DNA of 64,000 nt. It comes from Ferrimonas futtsuensis DSM 18154. GTDB lineage: Bacteria > Pseudomonadota > Gammaproteobacteria > Enterobacterales > Shewanellaceae. The stretch covers positions 1-64,000 of the forward strand of contig NZ_AUGL01000007.1 in NCBI RefSeq assembly GCF_000422645.1. Direction: 5' to 3'. The translations under genes were made by a program, and so were the position numbers. Positions within the stretch are counted from its first letter, which is position 1. Each line of letters opens with the position of its first letter. Below are positions 18,010 through 28,876 of this stretch, piece by piece. The notes under the pieces were generated by a model. It worked only from the letters and a program-made list of their open reading frames with translations, searched no databases and had not been told where the DNA came from.

Positions 18010-19941
18010 TTACTTGGCGGGGGCGCCGGCACCGTCAATGTCGGTGTCCTTGCTCTCTGGTGCCTTAGGCTCAGACTCCACCTTGCTGCCACCAGACGGC
18101 TTGTCATCGGAGTCCCCACTGGTCCAGTCCGCGGGCTCTCGCACATCGCGGCGTGCCATCAAGTCATCGATCTGCTTGGCATCAATGGTCTCGTACTTCA
18201 TCAGCGCATCGGTCATGGCATGGAGAATGTCCATGTTGTCTTCCAGGTGGCTGCGAGCACGCTGATAGTTCCGCTCGATGATGTCCTTGATCTCTTCGTC
18301 GATCATCTTGGCGGTGTCGTCGGACATGTGGCTGGCCTTGGCCATGGAACGACCCAGGAATACCTCACCATCCTCCTCCGCATAGTTCATCGGCCCCATA
18401 CGAGAGGAGAGACCCCACTGGGTCACCATCTTGCGGGCGATCTCGGTGGCCCGCTCGATGTCATTACTGGCTCCGGTAGTCACCTTGTCGGCGCCATAGA
18501 TGATCTCTTCGGCAATACGGCCGCCATAGAGACTGGAGATCATCGACTCCAGGTGCTGCTTGGAATGGCTCCAGCGATCCTGCTCAGGCAGGTACATGGT
18601 GACACCCAGGGCACGACCACGAGGAATAATGGAGACCTTATAGACCGGATCGTGCTCAGGCACCATACGGCCGACAATGGCGTGACCCGCCTCGTGGTAG
18701 GCGGTCATCTTCTTCTCTTCCTCGGTCATCACCATGGAGCGACGTTCCGCACCCATCATGATCTTGTCCTTGGCTTTCTCAAACTCCTCCATGGAGACCA
18801 GGCGACGGTTACCACGGGCAGCAAACAGGGCCGCCTCGTTCACCAGGTTGGCCAGGTCGGCACCGGAGAAACCAGGGGTACCACGGGCAATGAGATCCGC
18901 TTTGACGTCTTCAGCCAGGGGCACCTTGCGCATGTGCACCTTGAGGATCTGTTCACGACCACGCACATCGGGCAGACCCACGGTCACCTGGCGGTCGAAA
19001 CGGCCTGGACGCAGCAGTGCCGGGTCCAGTACGTCGGGACGGTTGGTGGCGGCGATGACGATAATGCCTTCGTTACCCTCGAAACCATCCATCTCAACCA
19101 GCATCTGGTTCAGGGTCTGCTCACGCTCGTCGTGACCACCACCCAGACCGGCACCACGCTGACGGCCCACGGCATCGATCTCATCGATAAAGATGATGCA
19201 GGGCGCAGACTTCTTGGCCTGGTCGAACATGTCGCGAACCCGGGAGGCGCCGACACCCACGAACATCTCAACGAAGTCGGAGCCGGAGATGGTGAAAAAC
19301 GGCACCTTGGCTTCACCGGCAATGGCCTTGGCCAGCAGGGTCTTACCGGTACCCGGAGGACCCACCATCAGCACACCGGTGGGAATTTTACCACCCAGTT
19401 TCTGGAACTTGGTCGGGTCACGCAGGTAATCCACCAGCTCCGCGACCTCCTCCTTGGCCTCATCACAACCTGCAACGTCGGCGAAGGTGGTCTTGATCTG
19501 GTCTTCGCCCATCAGGCGCGCCTTGCTCTTGCCGAAGGACATGGCACCTTTGCCGCCGCCCCCCTGCATCTGACGCATAAAGAAGATCCACACGCCCACC
19601 AGCAGCAGCATGGGGAACCAGGAGATAAAGATCTGAGCCAATACGCTGGGCTGTTCAGGCGGCAGACGGCTGATGTCGACCTTGTTGTTGATCAGGTCAT
19701 CGATCAGCTTGTCGTCAAACGCCGGCATGTAGGTAATGAACTGGTCGCCATTGCGGGTTTTGCCCGTAATGGTGACGCCATCCTCCTGGAACTCCACCGC
19801 AGGCACCTGGCCGTTGCTGTAGGCTTCAACGAAGGCGGTATAGCTGATGGCATTGCCGGTGCTGCTGGCAGGGTTGTATCCCTTAAACACAGACATCAGC
19901 ACGACAGCGATAACCAGCCATAAAATCAGATTTTTCGCCAT
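18010..19941 (-). CDS. ftsH: ATP-dependent zinc metalloprotease FtsH
   Basis: 643 residues, nearly identical in length to E. coli FtsH (644). It is a membrane-anchored hexameric AAA+ protease that degrades LpxC, sigma-32 and damaged membrane proteins. Transmembrane segments are at about 4-22 and 98-118. The AAA module has Walker A GPPGTGKT near 194-201, Walker B IIFIDEID and the SRH. The zinc protease motif HEAGH is near 414. I took the ATG at 19941 (MAKNLILW) rather than one three codons upstream, by family comparison. It is downstream of rlmE, with a heat-shock-type promoter ahead of rlmE. Confidence 0.98.
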   Translation of the reverse strand: MAKNLILWLVIAVVLMSVFKGYNPASSTGNAISYTAFVEAYSNGQVPAVEFQEDGVTITGKTRNGDQFITYMPAFDDKLIDDLINNKVDISRLPPEQPSVLAQIFISWFPMLLLVGVWIFFMRQMQGGGGKGAMSFGKSKARLMGEDQIKTTFADVAGCDEAKEEVAELVDYLRDPTKFQKLGGKIPTGVLMVGPPGTGKTLLAKAIAGEAKVPFFTISGSDFVEMFVGVGASRVRDMFDQAKKSAPCIIFIDEIDAVGRQRGAGLGGGHDEREQTLNQMLVEMDGFEGNEGIIVIAATNRPDVLDPALLRPGRFDRQVTVGLPDVRGREQILKVHMRKVPLAEDVKADLIARGTPGFSGADLANLVNEAALFAARGNRRLVSMEEFEKAKDKIMMGAERRSMVMTEEEKKMTAYHEAGHAIVGRMVPEHDPVYKVSIIPRGRALGVTMYLPEQDRWSHSKQHLESMISSLYGGRIAEEIIYGADKVTTGASNDIERATEIARKMVTQWGLSSRMGPMNYAEEDGEVFLGRSMAKASHMSDDTAKMIDEEIKDIIERNYQRARSHLEDNMDILHAMTDALMKYETIDAKQIDDLMARRDVREPADWTSGDSDDKPSGGSKVESEPKAPESKDTDIDGAGAPAK

Positions 19942-19992
19942 GTCACTCAAGGTAGAGAACCTCGCAAATTCCTTTGTTTATTCTTAGCAAGC

Positions 19993-20631
19993 TTACAACT
20001 TGTAGCCGCTTGCCACAATGTAGACCTCTCGGGACCGAGCACGGGAGGAATCCGGTTTACGAATTTTTACAACTTTGAAGGCCTTACGTATGTCAGCCAG
20101 GTATTGATCAAAACCTTCCCCCTGGAACACCTTCACGATGAAGCTGCCGTTGGGGGCCAGCACCTGATAACACATGTCCAAAGCCAGCTCCACCAGGTAC
20201 ATGGCGGAGGGTTGGTCCACCGAGGTGTTACCTGAAAAGTTGGGGGCCATGTCCGACAGCACCACGTCCACCTTATCGTCGCCCACCTTTTTCAGCAGGG
20301 CACCCAGTACCGCTTCCTCACGAAAATCCCCCTGAAGGAAATCGACGCCGGCGATTGGGTCCATCGATAAAATGTCGCAGGCGATCACCTGGCCCTCCAG
20401 GCCAATCTCCTGTACCGCGTACTGGGACCAGCCTCCGGGGGCCGCCCCCAGATCCACCACGGTCATCCCGGGCCTGAGCAGCTTGTCCTTGCCCTGGATC
20501 TCCTCCAGCTTAAAGACCGCCCGCGAACGCAACCCCTTCTTCTGGGCCTCCTTCACGAAGCGATCATCGAAATGTTCTTTCATCCAGCGCGTAGAACTGG
20601 CGCTGCGTTTCTTTTTCGGATTACCGGCCAT
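19993..20631 (-). CDS. rlmE: 23S rRNA 2'-O-methyltransferase RlmE (FtsJ/RrmJ)
   Basis: 212 residues. It methylates U2552 of 23S rRNA at the 2'-O position during 50S maturation and is a heat-shock gene in E. coli. The SAM-binding motif [15 protein letters not shown], the SDMAPN motif and the C-terminal [15 protein letters not shown] are present, with a basic N-terminus ([16 protein letters not shown]). The ATG at 20631 matches the family start. It forms an operon with ftsH, 51 bp apart, and diverges from yhbY. Confidence 0.97.
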   Translation of the reverse strand: MAGNPKKKRSASSTRWMKEHFDDRFVKEAQKKGLRSRAVFKLEEIQGKDKLLRPGMTVVDLGAAPGGWSQYAVQEIGLEGQVIACDILSMDPIAGVDFLQGDFREEAVLGALLKKVGDDKVDVVLSDMAPNFSGNTSVDQPSAMYLVELALDMCYQVLAPNGSFIVKVFQGEGFDQYLADIRKAFKVVKIRKPDSSRARSREVYIVASGYKL

Positions 20632-20705
20632 AACTCTCCAGACCGTCAATGTGCCAATGATCTTACCGAGAGTGGAACACTACGGTAAGAATTAGTATTA
20701 CGCTA

Positions 20706-20735
20706 TAGATGGCGTTAGAATACGCGCTTTTCAAG
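20706..20735 (-). promoter_or_regulatory. Sigma-32-type heat-shock promoter of rlmE-ftsH
   Basis: The minus strand has CTTGAAA (20729-20735), a 14-bp spacer and CGCCATCTA (20706-20714), close to the sigma-32 consensus CTTGAAA...CCCCATNT. E. coli rrmJ-ftsH also has a heat-shock promoter. Confidence 0.7.
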
Positions 20736-20759
20736 TCCCCAAACGAAATGAGTGGCCTA

Positions 20760-21062
20760 ATGAGTCAATTAACAACCAAGCAGAAGCAGTACCTCAAGGG
20801 TCTGGCCCACAGCCTGAAGCCCGTGGTTCTGCTCGGTGGCAACGGCCTGACCGAAGGGGTCATGGCTGAAATCGAGCTGTCCCTGGCTCACCATGAGCTG
20901 ATCAAGGTGAAGGTTGCCAGCGAAGACCGCGAGAACAAGCGTGCCATCATCGATGCCATCGTCCGTGAATCCGGCGCCGCCGAGGTGCAGGTTATCGGCC
21001 ACATCCTGGTGCTGTATCGTCCTTCTGAGAAACAGAAGATCGAACTGCCCAGAGCCCGATAA
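20760..21062 (+). CDS. yhbY: Ribosome assembly RNA-binding protein YhbY
   Basis: 100 residues, similar to E. coli YhbY (97). It is a CRM-domain protein that binds pre-50S particles. Signatures: LTTKQKQYLKGLAHSLKPVVLLG, GLTEGVMAEIELSL with HHELIKVKV, and VQVIGHILVLYRP. Two in-frame ATGs occur upstream (20709 and 20748). I chose 20760 because it gives the family N-terminus, but the ribosome site is weak. It is divergent from rlmE and convergent with greA, with a terminator between. Confidence 0.92.
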   Translation: MSQLTTKQKQYLKGLAHSLKPVVLLGGNGLTEGVMAEIELSLAHHELIKVKVASEDRENKRAIIDAIVRESGAAEVQVIGHILVLYRPSEKQKIELPRAR

Positions 21063-21064
21063 CA

Positions 21065-21092
21065 AAAAAGCCGCACACGATGCGGCTTTTTT
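21065..21092. terminator. Bidirectional terminator between yhbY and greA
   Basis: A hairpin AAAAAGCCGCA/TGCGGCTTTTT with a short loop. A-runs and T-runs on either side make it functional for both convergent genes. Confidence 0.85.
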
Positions 21093-21119
21093 GTGCGCGA
21101 GGCGCCTGGAGACAAGGTA

Positions 21120-21596
21120 TTACTTGTACTCCACCTCGATAATTTCGTACTCCACCTCGCCGCCGGGGGCTTTCACCACCACCACGTCATCCAGCTCCTT
21201 GCCAACCAGGGAACGGGCAATGGGGGAGTTCACGGAGATCATCCGCTGCTTCAGGTCTGCTTCGTCGTCACCCACGATGCGGTAGGTCACCTCTTCATCG
21301 GTTTCCACATTGAGAATGGTTACCGTGGCACCAAAGATCACCCGTCCATTGTTGGGGATCTTGGTGACATCGATGACCTGAGCCGTAGACAGCTTACTTT
21401 CGATGTCACGGACGCGGGCTTCACACAGCCCCTGCTCTTCACGGGCGGCGTGATACTCGGCGTTCTCTTTCAGATCACCCAGCTCACGGGCCTCGGCGAT
21501 GGCCTGGGAGATCGCGGGGCGCTTGGTATGTTTCAGATGCTCCAGCTCTTCACGCAGCTGCTGAGCACCTACAACGGTCATAGGAACCTGGGTCAT
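21120..21596 (-). CDS. greA: Transcription elongation factor GreA
   Basis: 158 residues, identical in length to E. coli GreA. It rescues backtracked RNA polymerase by stimulating transcript cleavage. The N-terminal coiled coil carries the acidic tip region [21 protein letters not shown]. The C-terminal FKBP-like domain contains [23 protein letters not shown] and [14 protein letters not shown]. The frame is open nine codons further upstream, but the ATG at 21596 has a GGAAGC site and matches the family. It follows carB after a terminator. Confidence 0.97.
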   Translation of the reverse strand: MTQVPMTVVGAQQLREELEHLKHTKRPAISQAIAEARELGDLKENAEYHAAREEQGLCEARVRDIESKLSTAQVIDVTKIPNNGRVIFGATVTILNVETDEEVTYRIVGDDEADLKQRMISVNSPIARSLVGKELDDVVVVKAPGGEVEYEIIEVEYK

Positions 21597-21711
21597 AATC
21601 TGCTTCCAATTCAGTTCGGACAAAAGCTCTCCCGGCCAGGACAGATCCTGACCCCATAGGGGTGATTCCGGGGAGTTTATTCTTACTAGGTGGACCGATT
21701 GTAATAAGAAA

Positions 21712-21738
21712 ACGCCGGCGGGTCACCCCTGCCGGCGT
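21712..21738 (-). terminator. Rho-independent terminator of carAB
   Basis: An 8-bp stem ACGCCGGC/GCCGGCGT, followed on the minus strand by TTTTCTTATT, 25 bp beyond the carB stop. Confidence 0.8.
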
Positions 21739-21762
21739 CTCAGTTAGGCTAAAAAACCCAGC

Positions 21763-24700
21763 TTACTTCAAACTGCGCAGATGCAGCTCCTGCACAGAGC
21801 TGACCTTGCCACGGTCATCGGCCGCGTGAGCCAGACAGGTGGCGAAAGCCGCGTTCATGGTGGTGGTGTAGTTCACCTTGTGCTGCAGGGCGCCGCGACG
21901 CAGATGCTTTGAGTCCTCAATCGCCTGACGACCCTCGGTGGTGTTGACGATGTAGGTGTACTCGTCGTTCTTGATGCGATCCAGGATATGGGGACGCCCC
22001 TCATGGATCTTGTTCACCAGACGGGGGTTGATGCCCGCTTCGCCCAGGGCCACGGCGGTACCGTGGGTGGCATCCAGCTGATAGCCCAGCTCGATAAGCT
22101 GGCTGGCCAGATCCGCCACCCGGGCCTTGTCACCCTGACGAACGGAGAGCAGAGCCCGGCCGGACTTGGGTACATCCTTGATGGCACCCAGCTGCGCCTT
22201 GGCATAGGCCTCGGCGAAGGTGTCACCCACGCCCATCACCTCACCGGTGGAACGCATCTCCGGACCCAGCAGGGGATCCACGCCAGGGAACTTGTTAAAC
22301 GGCAGCACCACCTCCTTGACGGAGTAGTAGGGCGGAATCACCTCCTGGGTGAACTCCTGCGCCTTGAGACTGGTGCCGGCCATCACCCGGGCGGCGATCT
22401 TGGCCAGGGGCACACCGGTGGCCTTGGACACGAACGGTACGGTGCGGGCGGCACGCGGGTTCACCTCGATGAGGTAAATGGCGTCATCCTTCACCGCAAA
22501 CTGCACATTCATCAGGCCCACAACGCCCAGCTCCAGCGCCAGCTTGCGCACCTGATCCCGCATCCTGTCCTGGATATCCTGGCTCAGAGTATAGGGAGGC
22601 AGAGAGCAACCTGAGTCACCGGAGTGAACCCCCGCCTGCTCGATGTGCTCCATGATGCCGCCGATGACCACGTCCTCTCCGTCGCATACGGCGTCCACAT
22701 CCACCTCGGTGGCATCATCCAGGAAGCGGTCCAGCAAGACCGGAGATTCATTAGAGACACTGACCGCCTCGTTGAAGTAGCGGCGCAAATCCTGCTCGTC
22801 GTAGACGATCTCCATGGCGCGGCCACCCAGTACATAGGAGGGGCGTACCACCAGGGGGTAACCGATGCGTTCGGCATCCAGTACCGCCTGCTCCATGGTG
22901 GTCACCGTGCTGTTCTCCGGCTGCTTCAGCCCGAGGCGCTCGACCGCCTGCTGGAAACGCTCACGGTCCTCAGCACGGTCGATGGCGTCCGGGCTGGTAC
23001 CGATGATGGGCACACCGGCCGCTTCCAGGGCGCGAGCCAGTTTCAGCGGAGTCTGGCCGCCGTACTGAACGATGACCCCCTTGGGCTGCTCAACCCGGGC
23101 AATCTCCAGCACATCCTCCAGGGTCACCGGCTCGAAGTAGAGGCGGTCGGAGGTGTCGTAGTCGGTGGAGACGGTTTCCGGGTTGCAGTTGACCATGATG
23201 GTCTCATAGCCATCTTCACGCATCGCCAGGGCGGCGTGCACACAGCAATAATCAAACTCGATGCCCTGGCCAATACGGTTGGGGCCGCCGCCGATCACCA
23301 TGATCTTGTCTTTGTCCGAGGGCTGAGCCTCACACTCCTCCTCGTAGGTGGAGTACATGTAGGCGGTGTTGGTGGCAAACTCGGCGGCACAGGTGTCCAC
23401 CCGCTTGTACACCGGCAGCACCTGCTGACGTTGACGCAGCTTGCGGATCTCGGACTCGGAGTGCGCCAACAGCTGACCCAGGCGGGCATCGGAGAACCCC
23501 TTGCGCTTGAGTTTGCGCATGAAGTCAGCATCCAGGCCGGCAAAGCCGCGCTCCTTCACCTGCTCCTCGAGGTTCACCAGCTCCTCCAGCTGCACCAGGA
23601 ACCAACGGTCGATGTGGGTCAACTTATGAATCGCTTCCATGGACAAACCGGCACGGAAGGCGTCGCCCACGTACCAGATGCGCTCACAACCCGGCTCCTG
23701 CAGCTCGTAGCGGATCTTCGACAGAGAGGCGTTCTCCTCAAGGTCGACCACAGAATCCAGACCGTTCATGCCGGTCTCCAGACCGCGCAAGGCCTTCTGC
23801 AGGGACTCCTGGAAGGTGCGGCCGATGGCCATCACCTCACCCACAGACTTCATCTGGGTGGTCAGGCGGTCGTTGGCGCCGGAAAACTTCTCGAAGTTAA
23901 AGCGCGGCACCTTGGTAACCACGTAGTCGATGGAGGGCTCAAAGGAAGCCGGCGTGGCACCACCGGTGATGTCGTTCTGCAGCTCATCCAGGGTGTAACC
24001 CACCGCCAGCTTGGCCGCCACCTTGGCGATGGGGAAGCCGGTGGCCTTGGAGGCCAGGGCCGAGGAGCGGGACACCCGAGGGTTCATCTCGATGATCACC
24101 AGACGCCCATCTTTGGGGTTTACCGCCCACTGTACGTTGGAACCGCCAGTCTCAACGCCGATCTCCCGCAGCACGTTCATGGAGGCGGTACGCATCAGCT
24201 GGTATTCCTTGTCGGTCAGCGTCTGGGCTGGCGCGACAGTGATGGAGTCTCCGGTGTGAACCCCCATGGGGTCGAAGTTTTCGATGGAGCAAACGATGAT
24301 GCAGTTATCGGCGCGGTCGCGCACCACCTCCATCTCGTACTCCTTCCAACCGATGAGGCTCTCATCGATCAGCAGTTCGTTGGTGGGGGAGAGATCCAGG
24401 CCGTTGGTACAGATGGTCTCGAACTCCTCCCGGTTGTAGGCGATACCGCCACCGGAGCCGCCCATGGTAAAGGAGGGGCGGATGATGCAGGGGAAGCCCA
24501 CCTGGTCCAGCACCGCATAGGCCTCATCCATGGTGTGAGCGATGCCGGAACGCGGGGTCTCCAAGCCGATGGATTTCATCGCCTTGTCGAAACGGGCCCG
24601 GTCTTCCGCCTTGTCGATGGCGTCGGCGGTGGCGCCGATCATCTGGACACCGAACTCCTCCAGTACCCCGTGCTTCTCCAGCTCAAGGGCGCAGTTCAGC

Positions 24701-24984
24701 GCGGTCTGGCCACCCATGGTAGGCAGCACCGCGCAGGGGCGTTCTTTCTCGATGATCTTACGCACCACCTCCCAGTGAATGGGCTCGATGTAGGTGGCGT
24801 CGGCCATCTCGGGGTCGGTCATGATGGTGGCCGGGTTGGAGTTCACCAGGATCACCCGGTACCCCTCTTCCCTCAGCGCCTTACAGGCCTGGGCGCCGGA
24901 GTAGTCGAACTCACAGGCCTGGCCAATCACAATGGGGCCAGCGCCCAGAATCAGAATGCTTTGAATGTCGGTACGTTTTGGCAT
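21763..24984 (-). CDS. carB: Carbamoyl-phosphate synthase large subunit
   Basis: 1073 residues, exactly the E. coli length. With CarA it makes carbamoyl phosphate from glutamine-derived ammonia, bicarbonate and two ATP, feeding arginine and pyrimidine synthesis. Two homologous ATP-grasp halves are visible (about 1-400 and 550-935). Motifs include [20 protein letters not shown] and later [18 protein letters not shown], with [17 protein letters not shown] and [17 protein letters not shown]. The oligomerisation domain (about 400-550) and the C-terminal MGS-like allosteric domain (about 935-1073) are complete. It starts 22 bp after carA. Confidence 0.98.
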   Translation of the reverse strand: MPKRTDIQSILILGAGPIVIGQACEFDYSGAQACKALREEGYRVILVNSNPATIMTDPEMADATYIEPIHWEVVRKIIEKERPCAVLPTMGGQTALNCALELEKHGVLEEFGVQMIGATADAIDKAEDRARFDKAMKSIGLETPRSGIAHTMDEAYAVLDQVGFPCIIRPSFTMGGSGGGIAYNREEFETICTNGLDLSPTNELLIDESLIGWKEYEMEVVRDRADNCIIVCSIENFDPMGVHTGDSITVAPAQTLTDKEYQLMRTASMNVLREIGVETGGSNVQWAVNPKDGRLVIIEMNPRVSRSSALASKATGFPIAKVAAKLAVGYTLDELQNDITGGATPASFEPSIDYVVTKVPRFNFEKFSGANDRLTTQMKSVGEVMAIGRTFQESLQKALRGLETGMNGLDSVVDLEENASLSKIRYELQEPGCERIWYVGDAFRAGLSMEAIHKLTHIDRWFLVQLEELVNLEEQVKERGFAGLDADFMRKLKRKGFSDARLGQLLAHSESEIRKLRQRQQVLPVYKRVDTCAAEFATNTAYMYSTYEEECEAQPSDKDKIMVIGGGPNRIGQGIEFDYCCVHAALAMREDGYETIMVNCNPETVSTDYDTSDRLYFEPVTLEDVLEIARVEQPKGVIVQYGGQTPLKLARALEAAGVPIIGTSPDAIDRAEDRERFQQAVERLGLKQPENSTVTTMEQAVLDAERIGYPLVVRPSYVLGGRAMEIVYDEQDLRRYFNEAVSVSNESPVLLDRFLDDATEVDVDAVCDGEDVVIGGIMEHIEQAGVHSGDSGCSLPPYTLSQDIQDRMRDQVRKLALELGVVGLMNVQFAVKDDAIYLIEVNPRAARTVPFVSKATGVPLAKIAARVMAGTSLKAQEFTQEVIPPYYSVKEVVLPFNKFPGVDPLLGPEMRSTGEVMGVGDTFAEAYAKAQLGAIKDVPKSGRALLSVRQGDKARVADLASQLIELGYQLDATHGTAVALGEAGINPRLVNKIHEGRPHILDRIKNDEYTYIVNTTEGRQAIEDSKHLRRGALQHKVNYTTTMNAAFATCLAHAADDRGKVSSVQELHLRSLK

Positions 24985-25006
24985 TGTTCTATCTCTTCAC
25001 TCCGGA

Positions 25007-26146
25007 CTACTGGGCGGCTCTGGCTTGCATCAGTTCGATAAAGTGATCGAACAGCGGGGCGGCATCGTGAGGCCCGGGGCTCGCTTCAGGGTGACCCTGG
25101 AAGGAGAAGGCGGGCTTGTCGGTGCGGTGAATCCCCTGCAGGGTGCCATCGAACAGGCTCTTATGGGTGGCCTTGAGGTTGGCGGGCAGGCTGGCCTCGT
25201 CCACGGCAAACCCATGGTTTTGAGCGGTGATCATCACCTGGCCACCTTCCAAATCCTTCACCGGGTGGTTGCCACCGTGGTGACCGAATTTCATCTTCAC
25301 CGTGTTGGCGCCAGAAGCCAGGGCCAACAGCTGATGGCCCAGGCAGATGCCAAACACTGGAATCTCGGTCTCCAGGATGTGGCGAATCGCCTCGATGGCG
25401 TAGTCGCAGGGCTCTGGGTCCCCTGGGCCATTGGAGAGGAAGATGCCGTCCGGGTTCATCGCCAGTACGTCGGCGGCCGGTGTCTGGGCAGGCACCACAG
25501 TCACGTCACAGCCTCGGTCCACCAGCATCCGCAGGATGTTCTGCTTCACGCCATAGTCATAGGCCACCACGTTGAATTTGAGCTCTTCGGAAGGGGTGTC
25601 GCTGGGCAGGCCACCCATCAGCTTCCAGCTGCCTTTACGCCAGCTGTAAGACTCGCTGACGGTCACCTCCTTGGCCAGGTCCATCCCCTTGAGGCCGGGG
25701 AAGGCCTGAGCCAGCTCCTGGGCCTTGGCGACCTCTGCCTCACCGGTGATGATGCAGCCGGCCTGAGCGCCCTTCTCCCGCAGCACCCGGGTCAGCTTGC
25801 GGGTATCGATATCGGCGATGCCGACAACGTTATGCTGCTTGAGGTAATCGGAAAGGGTCTGCTCGTTTCTGAAGTTGGAAGCCAGGGCTGGCAGGTCACG
25901 GATGATGAGGGCGGTAGCGTGGATGGCTGAGGATTCGACGTCTTCGGAATTGGTTCCGGTGTTACCGATGTGAGGGTAGGTAAGAGTAACAATTTGACGT
26001 GAATAGGAAGGATCGGTCAGGATTTCTTGATAACCAGTCATAGAAGTGTTAAAAACGACTTCTCCGACAGCATTTCCATCGGCACCTATAGAAGTACCAT
26101 GGAAAACAGTGCCGTCCTGGAGCACTAATAGGGCAGTTTTGTTCAA
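25007..26146 (-). CDS. carA: Carbamoyl-phosphate synthase small (glutaminase) subunit
   Basis: 379 residues. It hydrolyses glutamine and channels ammonia to CarB. The N-terminal domain is about 1-150. The class I glutamine amidotransferase domain carries the nucleophile motif [11 protein letters not shown] (catalytic Cys), the GHHGGNHPV segment and the C-terminal [11 protein letters not shown]. The start codon is TTG, supported by a strong GGGAGG ribosome site 5 bases upstream; E. coli carA also starts with TTG. A sigma-70 promoter lies at 26254-26282. In E. coli the gene is controlled by ArgR and pyrimidines; I did not find a clear ARG box. Confidence 0.97.
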   Translation of the reverse strand: MNKTALLVLQDGTVFHGTSIGADGNAVGEVVFNTSMTGYQEILTDPSYSRQIVTLTYPHIGNTGTNSEDVESSAIHATALIIRDLPALASNFRNEQTLSDYLKQHNVVGIADIDTRKLTRVLREKGAQAGCIITGEAEVAKAQELAQAFPGLKGMDLAKEVTVSESYSWRKGSWKLMGGLPSDTPSEELKFNVVAYDYGVKQNILRMLVDRGCDVTVVPAQTPAADVLAMNPDGIFLSNGPGDPEPCDYAIEAIRHILETEIPVFGICLGHQLLALASGANTVKMKFGHHGGNHPVKDLEGGQVMITAQNHGFAVDEASLPANLKATHKSLFDGTLQGIHRTDKPAFSFQGHPEASPGPHDAAPLFDHFIELMQARAAQ

Positions 26147-26253
26147 CTTGACCTCCCACCAGATTATTTATAAGTTATTGTTTTTACGTTGGTACAGAAC
26201 GTAAATCTTCAACTCGCCAAGGGCAAAAACTAGATTTTTGGCAAATTCCGGCA

Positions 26254-26282
26254 ATTATACTGACCAAGGTCTCATTTGTACA
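26254..26282 (-). promoter_or_regulatory. Sigma-70 promoter of carAB
   Basis: The minus strand reads TGTACA, a 17-bp spacer, then a perfect TATAAT, about 108 bp upstream of the TTG start. The AT-rich leader between could hold operator sites. Confidence 0.65.
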
Positions 26283-26300
26283 TAGGCAAGTAGAAAAAAA

Positions 26301-26315
26301 GGGCTAAAAAGCCCC
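26301..26315 (-). terminator. Terminator of dapB overlapping its stop codon region
   Basis: The stem GGGGCT/AGCCCC-type hairpin is read on the minus strand as AAGGGGCTTTTTAGCCC followed by seven T residues. It lies immediately after the dapB stop. Confidence 0.75.
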
Positions 26316-26319
26316 TTTT

Positions 26320-27132
<813 letters not shown>

Positions 27133-27241
27133 TTACAGCTCCCTACTCTCTTCAACTATCCGATCCATCATAGGCCTAATGGCGGGGGACTTAAAGGGGA
27201 TCCCACTTTCCCATAACCGGCACCACGAGAGTCCATAAAAA

Positions 27242-27267
27242 AAGGGGGAAGCCTTGGCTTCCCCCTT
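27242..27267 (-). terminator. Rho-independent terminator of fklB
   Basis: A 12-bp perfect stem AAGGGGGAAGCC/GGCTTCCCCCTT with a 2-base loop, followed on the minus strand by TTTTTATGG, 8 bp past the stop. Confidence 0.88.
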
Positions 27268-27274
27268 ATGTCCC

Positions 27275-27886
27275 TTACTTAATCTCCAGCAGCTCCACTT
27301 CGAAGACCAGAGCGGAGAAGGGAGGGATGGCACCACCGGCACCGCGCTCGCCGTAGGCCAGCTGGTGAGGGATGTACAGCTTCCACTTGGCGCCCTTGCT
27401 CATCATCTGCAGGGCTTCGGTCCAGCCGGCGATAACGCCGCTCACAGGGAACTCTACGGGCTCGCCGCGCTCTACGGAGCTGTCGAACACGTTGCCGTCA
27501 GTAAAGGTACCGTGGTAGTGGCAGGCAACGGTGCTGTTCAGGCCAGGCTTGTCGCCCTCACCTTCACTGATGATCTCGTACTGCAGGCCGGACTCAGTGG
27601 TGATCACGCCATCACGCTTGGCATTCTCCACCAGGAAGGCTTCGCCTTCAGAAGCGGCTTCCTTAGCCTTGGCTTCACGGGCTTCCGCCAGACGCTGAGA
27701 GATCACAGCAAAAGCCTGCTGCAGCTCAGCCATCTCTACCAGGCTGTCTTTGCCTTCGAAAGCATCGGCCAGGCCCTGCTGAACGGCGGAGATCTCTACG
27801 CCTTCAAAGCTGTTGGCAGCCAGTTGCTCACCCAGCTGACGGCCTACGCCGTAGCTGGCCTTCTGTTCTACTGATTCGAACTTCAT
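27275..27886 (-). CDS. fklB: FKBP-type peptidyl-prolyl isomerase (FklB/FKBP22)
   Basis: 203 residues, close to E. coli FklB (206). It catalyses proline isomerisation in folding. The N-terminal helical dimerisation domain (about 1-88: SYGVGRQLGEQLA...) is followed by the FKBP domain (about 95-203) with DKPGLNSTVACHYHGTFTDG, EFPVSGVIAGWTEALQ, AYGERGAGGAIPPFSALVFEVELL. There is no signal peptide, so it is cytosolic. It lies alone between dapB and the M48 lipoprotein gene, with its own terminator. Confidence 0.95.
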   Translation of the reverse strand: MKFESVEQKASYGVGRQLGEQLAANSFEGVEISAVQQGLADAFEGKDSLVEMAELQQAFAVISQRLAEAREAKAKEAASEGEAFLVENAKRDGVITTESGLQYEIISEGEGDKPGLNSTVACHYHGTFTDGNVFDSSVERGEPVEFPVSGVIAGWTEALQMMSKGAKWKLYIPHQLAYGERGAGGAIPPFSALVFEVELLEIK

Positions 27887-27966
27887 GGTATTGGTTCCGG
27901 TCGGGAAAAACTGTTGCGGAGTGTATCACCTTGGGAAAGGCGTGAACACAGGTGGGGGGAGGAAAA

Positions 27967-27991
27967 GAGCCCGATTCAAACTGGCGGGCTC
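27967..27991 (-). terminator. Terminator of the M48 lipoprotein gene
   Basis: A 7-bp stem GAGCCCG/CGGGCTC with an 11-base loop, followed by TTTTCC on the minus strand, 25 bp after the stop. The T-tract is modest. Confidence 0.6.
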
Positions 27992-28016
27992 GTTTCGTTC
28001 AACCCGTGAAGGTTAG

Positions 28017-28808
28017 TCAGCGCTTACACCGCGGTGTAACCCCCTGCCCCTGGGCCTGCAGAAACAGAGGCTGAACCTGGGGCTGCAGCGACTTCAGGTC
28101 GCCAATTCGGGTGCTGTGAGAGGGGTGGGTGGAGAGCAGCTCCGGTGGTGCGCTGCCACCGGCGGCCTCGGCCATATTATGCCAAAGATCCACCGCCTGC
28201 TCCGGATCGAATCCGGCCCGGGCCATCAGCTCTGCGCCCATCACATCCGCCTCACTCTCCTGGGTACGGCCATAGGGAAGGGTGATCCCCACCTGAACCC
28301 CGAGACCCAGACCCGCCATGTAGACATCTTTGTTGGCATTGCCACTGAGGAAGATGTCGGCGATCTGCAGGCCGGCATTGCTAAGCTGAGAGCGGGACAC
28401 CCGCTCATTGCTGTGCCTGGCCAATACGTGAGCCACCTCATGACCCATCACCGCCGCCAGCTGATCCTGATTCTTGACCACCTCCAGCAAGCCGGTGTAG
28501 ACACCGATGTGCTTGCCGGGCAGCGCGAAGGCGTTCACCTGCTCCGAGTCGAACACCACCACCTCCCAGGCCCCGGGGTCATCACCCAGTGCGGTGATGA
28601 TGCCGTCGGCGACACACTGAACGTAGGCGTTGGTACCCTTGTCGGTGGAGAGGGTCTCCTTCTCCTTTATCTGGGCAAAGGACTGGTCCCCCATCTGCGC
28701 CATCTCCTGAGGAGAAAACAGCAGCATCTGATCCCGGCCGGTGGGCGACTGGTGAGTCGCACAGGAGGTCAGCAGGCCCAGGAGTGAGAGGGTGGCAATC
28801 AATCGCAT
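28017..28808 (-). CDS. M48-family metallopeptidase lipoprotein
   Basis: 263 residues. Lipobox LLTSC puts the lipidated cysteine at residue 16, so this is an envelope lipoprotein. The zinc motif HEVAH is at 123-127, followed by VLARHSNERVSRSQL. The third ligand is expected in ESEADVMGAELMARAG. It resembles E. coli LoiP (YggG)/BepA-type M48 proteases of outer-membrane protein quality control. The ATG at 28808 follows a GGAGACAC ribosome site and gives a proper lipoprotein signal. It has flanking terminators on both sides, so it is a single-gene unit. The exact orthology (LoiP or other) is not certain. Confidence 0.9.
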   Translation of the reverse strand: MRLIATLSLLGLLTSCATHQSPTGRDQMLLFSPQEMAQMGDQSFAQIKEKETLSTDKGTNAYVQCVADGIITALGDDPGAWEVVVFDSEQVNAFALPGKHIGVYTGLLEVVKNQDQLAAVMGHEVAHVLARHSNERVSRSQLSNAGLQIADIFLSGNANKDVYMAGLGLGVQVGITLPYGRTQESEADVMGAELMARAGFDPEQAVDLWHNMAEAAGGSAPPELLSTHPSHSTRIGDLKSLQPQVQPLFLQAQGQGVTPRCKR

Positions 28809-28828
28809 ATGTGTCTCCATAAAAAACT

Positions 28829-28850
28829 AAGGGGCGCTCACGCGCCCCTT
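28829..28850 (-). terminator. Rho-independent terminator of the S9 peptidase gene
   Basis: A perfect stem AAGGGGCGC/GCGCCCCTT with a 4-base loop, then TAGTTTTTTATGG on the minus strand. It lies 27 bp past the peptidase stop and just upstream of the M48 gene. Confidence 0.85.
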
Positions 28851-28876
28851 TAGATTAACCGAAATCGGCGGTGAAA

